Assembly: GCA_002494215.1 (NCBI GenBank)
Contig: DLBF01000118.1
Coordinates: 1 to 10,932 of the forward strand
Direction: 5' to 3'
Source: Prevotellaceae bacterium UBA7028
Lineage (GTDB): Bacteria > Bacteroidota > Bacteroidia > Bacteroidales > Bacteroidaceae
DNA length: 10,932 nt
Below the pieces are notes generated by a model. That model had not been told where the DNA came from and ran no database searches. It worked only from the letters and a program-made list of their open reading frames with translations. The translations under genes and the position numbers were made by a program. Below are positions 1-5,954 of the stretch, piece by piece. Within the stretch, counting starts at the first letter, position 1, and every line of letters starts with the position of its first letter.

Positions 1-159
1 CTGCATGATGCCCTTGCTTACGCCACTGCGCAGAGCTGCCTCCTTAATCACCTTGTCCTGTGCCAACTGGGCATACATCTCGGGCTGCATCACATAGCGG
101 TGAGTGCCTTCGTACTTGCCAATCTTCTGTAGTTTCTCAATTGCTTTTACTTTCAACAT
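1..159 (-). CDS. HU-like DNA-binding protein (HU-HIG type), N-terminal part
   Basis: The reading frame opens with ATG at 159 and runs off the window at base 1, giving 53 residues that begin MLKVKAIEKLQKIGKYEG and contain YVMQPEMYAQLAQDKVIKEAALRSGVSKG written here in two overlapping parts (YVMQPEMYAQLAQ, KVIKEAALRSGVSKG). The pattern of a short basic start, a Tyr-rich strand, then a helix with 'EAALRSGVSKG' matches the Bacteroidetes HU-like (HU-HIG) DNA-binding proteins as I know them. These are relatives of HU/IHF that bind DNA as dimers and are usually about 130-180 residues, so roughly two thirds is missing. The start is supported by a good Bacteroidetes promoter at 342-312 and by an A/T-rich stretch before the ATG. 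The gene is monocistronic as far as can be seen, with a leader of about 145 nt. The family call is by recognition of the N-terminus only; the DNA-binding arm lies outside the window. Confidence 0.75.
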   Translation of the reverse strand, partial: MLKVKAIEKLQKIGKYEGTHRYVMQPEMYAQLAQDKVIKEAALRSGVSKGIMQ

Positions 160-226
160 AGCAAAAATGTTTTAAATGGTTTGTAAATAATTTTCCTTTG
201 TCGCAGAAAGTTCTCCGGTTGGGGCT

Positions 227-283
227 CTCGTGAGGGAAATCTTCTTAGTGCACGTGGGAATTTTTACGGCCTCGTGTGGGAGC
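227..283 (-). repeat. Three imperfect TCCC-(W)CACGAG repeats in the HU-like gene leader
   Basis: Read on the minus strand, the predicted 5' leader carries GCTCCCACACGAG (283-271), ATTCCCACGTG (261-251) and ATTTCCCTCACGAG (240-227), spaced 20 and 24 bases apart. They lie between the predicted transcription start (about 305) and the ATG at 159. Repetition of a CCC-CAC-G core in a leader could mean a protein-binding site on DNA or RNA, for example autoregulation, but this is inference. Confidence 0.5.
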
Positions 284-311
284 ATTTTTCTATCTCTTTC
301 TTTTGACAATG

Positions 312-342
312 CAAAGGTACGGCAATATCGTGGGATGTCAAA
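312..342 (-). promoter_or_regulatory. Bacteroidetes sigma-ABfr promoter for the HU-like gene
   Basis: On the minus strand TTTG (342-339) is followed after exactly 19 bases by TACCTTTG (319-312). This matches the Bacteroidetes consensus TTTG-N19-21-TAnnTTTG at every specified base. Transcription should start near 305, giving a leader of about 145 nt before the HU-like ATG at 159. Confidence 0.8.
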
Positions 343-349
343 AAATATG

Positions 350-378
350 ACACCATAAAACGACGTTTTGAAAGGTGT
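350..378. promoter_or_regulatory. Nested dyad upstream of the HU-like promoter (operator candidate)
   Basis: AAAACG-A-CGTTTT (357-369) is a perfect 6+6 dyad around one base. It sits inside a second, nearly concentric pair, ACACC (350-354) and GGTGT (374-378). The core word TAAAACGAC (356-364) is repeated at 378-386. The dyad lies 8 bases upstream of the -33 element at 342-339, a typical place for a regulator to bind. No regulator gene is visible, so the role is inferred from position. Confidence 0.4.
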
Positions 379-404
379 AAAACGACATTGTGTAGTAAGA
401 CGGC

Positions 405-582
405 GTATCGCGTATCATGCGTATCATTTGGATTTTCCATTTTTGCTATTGTAGTATCATTTACCCTCTATATGATTTTATATTATATAATATATATATT
501 ATATAATATAAAATATTAATAAGATATTTGATACGTTCCCCATTTTCATTTTTGCAAATGATACGCATGATACGCATGATAC
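405..582. repeat. Mirror-symmetric array of eight GTATC/GATAC words around an AT palindrome
   Basis: GTATC occurs at 405-409, 412-416, 421-425 and 454-458. Its complement GATAC occurs at 530-534, 560-564, 569-573 and 578-582. Each left copy has a right partner, and all four pairs centre between 492.5 and 494. The segments 410-430 and 555-575 form a perfect 21-bp inverted repeat, and the right arm is a 9-bp tandem (GATACGCAT, GATACGCAT, GATACGG). The middle is filled by the perfect palindrome at 475-514. The element lies between the HU-like gene's promoter and the end of susD and encodes nothing credible. It could be a short non-autonomous mobile element, a replication or segregation site, or a binding array for a dimeric or oligomeric protein. 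No DnaA-box cluster and no target-site duplication is evident. Confidence 0.8.
475..514. repeat. Perfect 40-bp AT-only palindrome
   Basis: All 20 base pairs from 475/514 inwards to 494/495 are complementary, and the stretch is made only of A and T. It is flanked by G474 and A515, which do not pair. Such a sequence melts easily and can extrude as a cruciform; on RNA it would form a weak A-U hairpin in either direction. It is the centre of the symmetric iteron array. Confidence 0.9.
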
Positions 583-583
583 G

Positions 584-807
584 GTCTTATTACCTAACAT
601 TGATTGCAGTATCTATGATTGTAAAAAAACATATCACAGTGATGGTGCTCCAAACCTCTGCTAATGCTGGAAGAAACTATATTTTTTACAAAGATTCTAT
701 GAATAGAATACGATGAGCACGAAGTACTTATTATTAACATTCATCTTTATTTACATTTTGCTAATTAAATTTCTATCATTTAATATATTAGGCTTTAAAA
801 CAAACAA
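584..807. other. Non-coding A/T-rich spacer, no feature recognised
   Basis: Between the symmetric repeat element and the susD terminator I see A/T-rich sequence with no credible gene, no tRNA and no consensus promoter. One further GTATC word lies at 609-613, and a short palindrome AAGTACTT lies near 722-729. Confidence 0.5.
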
Positions 808-836
808 GCCCCGAGAGTCATCGCGACTGTCGGGGC
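808..836 (-). terminator. Rho-independent-type terminator behind susD
   Basis: Read on the minus strand the hairpin is GCCCCGA, a G-G mismatch, a 4-bp stem, a 5-base loop and the return arm ending TCGGGGC. It is followed by the T-rich tract TTGTTTGTTTT. It lies 27 bases after the susD stop and closes the susC-susD transcript. Confidence 0.8.
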
Positions 837-863
837 CTAAGAATAAAAGGATACTATAACATG

Positions 864-2372
864 TTAGTTATTGTAATTATAATGTACGTTGGGATTGCCC
901 TGGATAACAGAGAGTGGAAAGGGGAATACCCAGAGGTTGGAGGTGGGAGACAAGGTATGTATGCCGTTGTCGCCGAAGTCGTGGGTAAGCGTGGTCTGCC
1001 ACTCGGGCTGTACGTTCCAACGCTTGCGCTGGATGAAGTTCCAGACGGTCCAGATATTCTCGCCCAGAGAGGTCTGCTTGATGCGCTCGATGGCTGTTGC
1101 CTCGTCCGTTACAGTGCCCTTGAGGAGAGCATAGGTGTCGGCGGGCAGACGGAACTGACGCAGGTGATCCAACTGATCCATACCCTTGTCTATATCGCCG
1201 CCGCGCACATAGCACTCTGCCAGGAGGATATACATCTGAGGAGTAGCCAAGCCTGCTACGTTATGATACTCCATCATGCCAGGCATGTTGTCGGGTGAAT
1301 CCCAGCCCCTGAGACCAATCATGTTGGTACTCTGGTCTGTCATACCACCAGCCAGGATCTCGTAGAAACCCTTGTACTGCTCCTTGATACGGGGATTCAG
1401 GAAATAGTGACCATACTTTGGCTCTATCTGATCCTCGAAGTCAGGCTCTACCCACAGGTTGAGCAGATAGTTGGGTACAACGAAGTAGTTCTCTGCAGTC
1501 TCCAGATACTTGGAGGTGAAGCAGTCGTACTTGTCGTTGGGCATCATGTGGATATACTCCAACCAACGGGGCTCCTGACGTACATTGGCATAGTAGTCGT
1601 CCAGTCCGCCCTCGATCTGGAGGGCTGCCTCGGCTGCCTCGGCTGCCTCGGTGTACTGCTGCATGCACATAAGGATGTTAGCCTTGAGGGCATAGGCGGC
1701 AGGCAAGTTGAAGCGGGTCTTGGTGGGCTGAACCGTGGGAAGCGCGCCTGAGTTGATGGCATCGTTGACATCACGCAGACACTGCTCGTAAACCTTGGCA
1801 ACGGTGCTGGGAGCATAGATCTCGTCGATGGACTTATCCTCGGTCATGTAGATGACACCGCCATCTGTGCTGGCTGTAGCGGGGTCGTAGGCCTTGGCAA
1901 ACTTATTCACCAGCAGGAAGTGAGCATAGGAGCGCAGCGCCTTGGCTTCTGCCACGAGGGCTGCCTTCTTCTGCTCTGAGCCGCTGGCCATACTGGCATT
2001 GTTAATAACGGGGTTACAGATGCGGCCTACCCACTTGTAACAGCTGGAGTAGTAGCCGTCGCTGGAGGTCAGCTGCTGGATGCGCTGGATATCAGCAGGA
2101 GTGTCGGAATAAGACCAGAGCAGCGTAGAGCGCTCCTTGTTGGGCATCGCCAGCTCGGAAGGAATGTGGTTGGCACCGCTGACTACGCCTCCGCCGATAT
2201 TGTAAAGGTCGGAAAGACTGATGTCTATATCGTTATTGAAGAGCAACTCCAGTTCGTCTGTTGTGGAGAGCAGGTTCTTTCCCTTGGGCTTGATGTCCGT
2301 AAAGTCGGAGCAGGAAGTGGCTACAAGGGCAGCTGCCATCAGTATGGCTGTATATAATCTATTCTTTTTCAT
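864..2372 (-). CDS. susD: SusD/RagB-family outer-membrane substrate-binding lipoprotein
   Basis: The 502-residue protein starts with a lipoprotein signal (MKKNRLYTAILMAAALVATSC) with the lipidated cysteine at residue 21. The following SDFTD fits the acidic surface-export signal of Bacteroidetes lipoproteins. The body has the helical TPR-like layout of SusD proteins: KALRSYAHFLLVNKFAKAYD (about 144-163), then ALKANILMCMQQY (228-240), and the typical ending GNPNVHYNYNN. SusD proteins sit on the cell surface as a lid over the SusC channel and help bind the ligand. The gene begins 7 bases after the susC stop, so the two are co-transcribed and translated as a pair. Residues 242-250 are EAAEAAEAA, encoded by three identical 9-bp units at 1623-1649. 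The ligand cannot be read from the sequence; sugars, peptides and other polymers are all served by this family. Confidence 0.92.
   Translation of the reverse strand: MKKNRLYTAILMAAALVATSCSDFTDIKPKGKNLLSTTDELELLFNNDIDISLSDLYNIGGGVVSGANHIPSELAMPNKERSTLLWSYSDTPADIQRIQQLTSSDGYYSSCYKWVGRICNPVINNASMASGSEQKKAALVAEAKALRSYAHFLLVNKFAKAYDPATASTDGGVIYMTEDKSIDEIYAPSTVAKVYEQCLRDVNDAINSGALPTVQPTKTRFNLPAAYALKANILMCMQQYTEAAEAAEAALQIEGGLDDYYANVRQEPRWLEYIHMMPNDKYDCFTSKYLETAENYFVVPNYLLNLWVEPDFEDQIEPKYGHYFLNPRIKEQYKGFYEILAGGMTDQSTNMIGLRGWDSPDNMPGMMEYHNVAGLATPQMYILLAECYVRGGDIDKGMDQLDHLRQFRLPADTYALLKGTVTDEATAIERIKQTSLGENIWTVWNFIQRKRWNVQPEWQTTLTHDFGDNGIHTLSPTSNLWVFPFPLSVIQGNPNVHYNYNN
1623..1649. repeat. Three perfect 9-bp tandem copies within susD
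   Basis: GGCTGCCTC is repeated three times without change (1623-1631, 1632-1640, 1641-1649) and encodes EAA three times in an alpha-helical part of SusD. Because the unit is a multiple of three, slippage would lengthen or shorten the helix without breaking the frame. Confidence 0.9.
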
Positions 2373-2379
2373 AATTGCA

Positions 2380-5300
2380 TCAATAATTTACGAACAGGCT
2401 GAATGTGTAAGTTGAACGGGTGCGAACGCCCAGGGTCTCGGGATCTACGCCCTTGCCGTTAGCTGTCCAGATGGCCTTGGGGTTGTCGATCTGGAAGTTA
2501 AGAGCCAGACGGGTAAGGTTCATGCGGCTAACAATCTCGCGGGGGAACTCGTATCCGAAGACGATGTTACGAATCTTGATGAACGAAGCATCATATACGG
2601 AGTTGTTACCGTTATAGGACTCGTTGCCGATAGAGCTGGAGCCGTACTGACCGAAACCGGGTGTGTTGGTGGGGTTAGAGGGTGTCCATGAGTTGAGCAG
2701 GTAGAGGGGCTGTGTTCCTCCCATGGAAGTAGAGGAAACCTCGCGCTCCTGCAAGCAACGCATAACATGTCCGCCGTAGTAAGCCAGCATGATAGAGAAT
2801 GAGAAGCCGTTCCACTGCAGGCGGTTGTCCATACCAAGGATAACCTTGGGATCTGTCTGTCCGCTGTATTCCATAACGTCTGTGCTGGCACCCTGAACAG
2901 AGTGTGTGATGGTGCCGCCGTCGCCATACCAGAGGGTTTCACCGGGGCCACTGACGGTTCCGTCGTCGATACCGGCAAAGCGGTAAGACCAAAGGGCAGA
3001 GGCGGGATAGCCTTCTACGAAGCGGTTGCTGAGCAGCTGGTAAGCATAGGTAGAGGGGTTATAGACGTTGGTAACCTTGTTGCTGTTGTGGGCCAGCGTC
3101 AGGCTGGTTGACCATCCGATCTGCTTGCGTGTGGCAGGACGGAACCAGTCGGCCGTTACCTGCAACTCGATACCGTTGTTACGCAGGTTGGCACTGTTGA
3201 CGAACATAGAGGTGTAACCCGTTGTGGGGTCGAGGCTCTTGTTGGCAAAGACATCCTGTGCAGCCTTGTGGTAGTAATCGATGCTACCGCGAACACGGTT
3301 GTTGAAGAGTGAGAAGTCGATACCTACGTTGTTGGTACGTGTCTGCTCCCAACGCAGGTTGGGGTTGGCAGGAGACTCGATGGTTGCCAGAGGCAGCTTG
3401 GTGTACGAGTTGGTACCGCCAGTGGTAGCTGTCAGGTAAGAGGTTGCCCCCTGATAGATGTTACCCGTGGCACCATAGCTGTAGCGCAGCTTCAGGAAGT
3501 TAACCCACTTGACATCCTTCATGAAGTCCTCCTGCTCGATGTTCCATGCACCGCCGACAGACCAGAGGGGCTTGCCACGGAACTTGGCGTTAAGGCCATA
3601 GACATCGGCATAGTCCTTACGGAATGAACCGAAGACGTTATAGCGGTCGTTGTAGGTATAGGTGGCATTGAAATAGCCTGAGCCGTAGCGGTGCTCCACC
3701 TCGAGGATATTGTCCATACCATTCTTAATATAAGGATCGTAGGCATAGGAACGCGCATTATAGCCACCGTTACTTGCCTTGAAGAAGGGACTGTACTGCT
3801 GGTCGTAGAGGTCGAAGAAGTTGATATCTGCGGCACGGCCTGTCTGCAGCTGGTCGTCGTAGCCCAGCAGGAGGGCGTTGGTTCCCTTGCTGAGTGTACC
3901 ACGGAACTCGAGACCGGCAATGGCGTTCACCTCGTGCTTGCCGAACTTCTTGCTATAGTTGAGCTGACCACGGGCTGTCCAGTAGTCGCCCTGGGTATTG
4001 CGGTTCTGACGGAAGCCGCCTGTAGGGGGAATCAGAGGATTGGTAATCTTGGCAGGGTCGTAATAAGCATTGTGCAGGACACGTGCAGGATGGCTGTCCT
4101 CGGTAGCCAGCCACACGCTCTGCTGGTGGTCGCTCTCATAAACACCCATCACACTGGCTGTCAGGCTGGGAAGGATGCGGAACAACAGCTCGCCGTTCAA
4201 ACGCAGGTGGTTACGACGTGTGTTAACGGTGTTGTTATAGAACTCGTCGATGGGGTTGCTGGAGAGGTCGACAGTACCTTCGCCACCGCCGCCCCAAACT
4301 TCGTTACCCTCGGCGATACCGTACATATTGCGGATGATACCATTGGCAGTGTACATGGTCTCGTAGGCAGCATGGCTCCATACGCTGTTAGACAGAGAGG
4401 TAGCGTCATAGCCACGCTCGCGACTCTTGTTGAAGACGCCGTTGATGGTCATGTTGGCAGTCAACCACTTGGTAACATCGAAAGAGCCCTTGTAGTTGGC
4501 TGTGAAACGCTGGTTCATAGTGTTGATAATGCCTGCATTGTCGTGAGCGAAGTTCAGGGTCAGGTTGTTCTGGCTCTTCTCTGAACGGCTACGCAGAGAG
4601 ATGTTGTACTCCTGCATCACCTGCTGACGATATACCTCGCGAGCATACTCCTTGGCAAAGTTTCTCTTGCTGAGCTGCTGCTTAATCTGGTCGAGCTCGT
4701 CCATGGTGATATCGCCCTTATAGGCACTATAGTAGGCGTAGCTGAGGGGAGAGACAGGGCCGTTACCGTAGTTGTAGCCTGCGAGGGTTGAGCCTACGGG
4801 GTCTGAATGTTCGCCGCTGGTGTAGTACCAGTCGTAGTACTCGCTCTCCTTCTTCACCTGCTGAGCGGCATTCATATAGAAGTTATCGTTATAGTCCATG
4901 TTGCGGTTCTCCTTCAGGCTGAGGTTGGCGGTAAAGGCAACGTCAATCTTACCCTTCTGGTTGGCGTTCTTGGTGGTAACAACAATCACACCGTTAGAAG
5001 CGCGGGCACCGTAGATGGCAGTTGCGGCGGCATCCTTCAGCACGTTGACGCTGGCGATATCATACTGGTTGATATCCTCCAGACGACCCTCGACGGGCAG
5101 TCCATCCACAACAAGCAGAGGGCTGGTCTCGGCATAGAGTGAAGAGGTACCACGAACCTTGAGCTCGCCTCCGTAGGTAGAAAGACCTGCTACCCTACCC
5201 TCAAGGTTAGTGAGAAGATTGGGCGTGTAGCGCTCCATAAGGTCCTTGCCAGTGACGGTGACGGCAGAACCCGTCATTTTAGGCTTGGCAATATCCTGAT

Positions 5301-5685
5301 AACCGGTAACAACCACCTCGTTGAGCAGGCCGGAGTCGGACTTCATGGCCACATCCAAGGTCTGGTCGGCAGTTACGTTCTTGAGTTTAACGACAGAGGG
5401 TTCCATGCCGATGTAGCTGAACGTCAGTTCGTTGCTACCTGCGGACACGACGATTTCGTAATCGCCCTTGGAGTCGGTAACACCGACAACCTGTCCGTTA
5501 CGCTTGATGTTAACTCCGAGAAGGGGTTCGCCTTCGTCGTCAATCACATGTCCCTTAATTGTGTAGGACTGCTGTGCCTGTGCCGATGTTGCACTCTGTG
5601 CCACTGCCTGAGTAGGAGCGACACCCAATGCAAGAATCAAGCCCAAAGCCAGACTGATGGATTTGAGATTGTGAATCTTTTTCAT
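2380..5685 (-). CDS. susC: SusC/RagA-family TonB-dependent outer-membrane transporter
   Basis: With the start at the ATG at 5685 the protein has 1101 residues, the usual SusC size. A longer in-frame start at 5733 is less likely, because only MKKIHNLKSISLALGLILAL begins with a normal signal peptide (about residues 1-30). Domains in order: a carboxypeptidase-D-like regulatory domain (about 41-115, from YTIKGHVIDDEGEPLLGVNI to DVAM); a linker with NEVVVTGYQ (122-130), the usual place of the TonB box; the plug (about 135-240, with VRGTSSL, LLVVDGLPV and the family signature SNGVIVVTTK near 230-239); and then the 22-stranded barrel ending in the aromatic tail FSLFVNY. There is no STN domain, so nothing points to direct signalling to an ECF sigma/anti-sigma pair. 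It imports ligands delivered by SusD using TonB energy. The gene has its own promoter at 5796-5765 and is followed after 7 bases by susD. Confidence 0.95.
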   Translation of the reverse strand: MKKIHNLKSISLALGLILALGVAPTQAVAQSATSAQAQQSYTIKGHVIDDEGEPLLGVNIKRNGQVVGVTDSKGDYEIVVSAGSNELTFSYIGMEPSVVKLKNVTADQTLDVAMKSDSGLLNEVVVTGYQDIAKPKMTGSAVTVTGKDLMERYTPNLLTNLEGRVAGLSTYGGELKVRGTSSLYAETSPLLVVDGLPVEGRLEDINQYDIASVNVLKDAAATAIYGARASNGVIVVTTKNANQKGKIDVAFTANLSLKENRNMDYNDNFYMNAAQQVKKESEYYDWYYTSGEHSDPVGSTLAGYNYGNGPVSPLSYAYYSAYKGDITMDELDQIKQQLSKRNFAKEYAREVYRQQVMQEYNISLRSRSEKSQNNLTLNFAHDNAGIINTMNQRFTANYKGSFDVTKWLTANMTINGVFNKSRERGYDATSLSNSVWSHAAYETMYTANGIIRNMYGIAEGNEVWGGGGEGTVDLSSNPIDEFYNNTVNTRRNHLRLNGELLFRILPSLTASVMGVYESDHQQSVWLATEDSHPARVLHNAYYDPAKITNPLIPPTGGFRQNRNTQGDYWTARGQLNYSKKFGKHEVNAIAGLEFRGTLSKGTNALLLGYDDQLQTGRAADINFFDLYDQQYSPFFKASNGGYNARSYAYDPYIKNGMDNILEVEHRYGSGYFNATYTYNDRYNVFGSFRKDYADVYGLNAKFRGKPLWSVGGAWNIEQEDFMKDVKWVNFLKLRYSYGATGNIYQGATSYLTATTGGTNSYTKLPLATIESPANPNLRWEQTRTNNVGIDFSLFNNRVRGSIDYYHKAAQDVFANKSLDPTTGYTSMFVNSANLRNNGIELQVTADWFRPATRKQIGWSTSLTLAHNSNKVTNVYNPSTYAYQLLSNRFVEGYPASALWSYRFAGIDDGTVSGPGETLWYGDGGTITHSVQGASTDVMEYSGQTDPKVILGMDNRLQWNGFSFSIMLAYYGGHVMRCLQEREVSSTSMGGTQPLYLLNSWTPSNPTNTPGFGQYGSSSIGNESYNGNNSVYDASFIKIRNIVFGYEFPREIVSRMNLTRLALNFQIDNPKAIWTANGKGVDPETLGVRTRSTYTFSLFVNY

Positions 5686-5764
5686 TGTTTTAAAGAATAA
5701 AGTGTATAACCTATTGTGTTTATCTACTATCATATCGTAACAAGCTGCATATTTTTTCTGGCTG

Positions 5765-5796
5765 CAAAAATACGGATAATAACAGAATTTAACAAA
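5765..5796 (-). promoter_or_regulatory. Bacteroidetes promoter of susC-susD
   Basis: On the minus strand TTTG (5796-5793) is followed after 20 bases by TATTTTTG (5772-5765), a full match to TTTG-N19-21-TAnnTTTG. Transcription should start near 5758, about 73 nt ahead of the susC ATG at 5685. With the terminator at 5944-5920, this makes susCD a separate transcription unit from the two phosphatase genes upstream. Confidence 0.75.
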
Positions 5797-5830
5797 TTTT
5801 GTCAGGAAATACCATGCATTTCACAACATT

Positions 5831-5850
5831 TATACCATAAACGTGGTATA
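5831..5850. promoter_or_regulatory. Palindrome TATACCA-N6-TGGTATA upstream of the susC promoter
   Basis: Perfect 7-bp arms (5831-5837 and 5844-5850) flank six bases. The near arm is 34 bases upstream of the -33 element, roughly 73-92 bases ahead of the predicted start, a position expected for an activator. Two direct GTATC words follow at 5854-5858 and 5868-5872. It is a candidate operator for the unseen regulator of this SusCD pair. Confidence 0.5.
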
Positions 5851-5919
5851 TCCGTATCATAAAGCAAGTATCTATTCGTTATCAAGAGGCATGTTGTTTA
5901 AAGTTAGAAAAAAGGGAAA

Positions 5920-5944
5920 AAGCCCACCCCCGAGGGGCAGGCTT
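5920..5944 (-). terminator. Terminator behind the EEP-family gene
   Basis: On the minus strand AAGCC, a TG/TG internal mismatch, CCCC, a 3-base loop, GGGG and GGCTT form the stem, followed directly by TTTTTCCCTTTTTT. It lies 11 bases after the stop of the EEP gene and separates it from susC. Confidence 0.85.
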
Positions 5945-5954
5945 CTCCATAAAT

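Noticed and set aside
227..283. CRISPR array
   Set aside because: Only three short, imperfect copies with uneven spacing and no cas genes.
405..582. Chromosomal origin (oriC)
   Set aside because: An AT-rich core with iterons suggests it, but I see no DnaA-box cluster and no dnaA or other origin-linked gene in the window. Kept only as an open alternative.
528..716. A 62-codon open frame on the plus strand starting MIRSPFSFLQMIRMIRMIR
   Set aside because: Its MIR repeats are simply the translation of the 9-bp GATACGCAT tandem in the symmetric repeat element. It begins with TTG, has no promoter and shows no protein-like composition.
3691..4584. Long open frame (297 codons) on the plus strand opposite susC
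   Set aside because: Antisense shadow of the SusC barrel region; no recognisable motif, signal or promoter.
5686..5733. Longer SusC start giving MIVDKHNRLYTLFFKT before MKKIHN
   Set aside because: The extra 16 residues would precede a normal signal peptide and lie in the expected leader. The ATG at 5685 directly opens a standard signal sequence.
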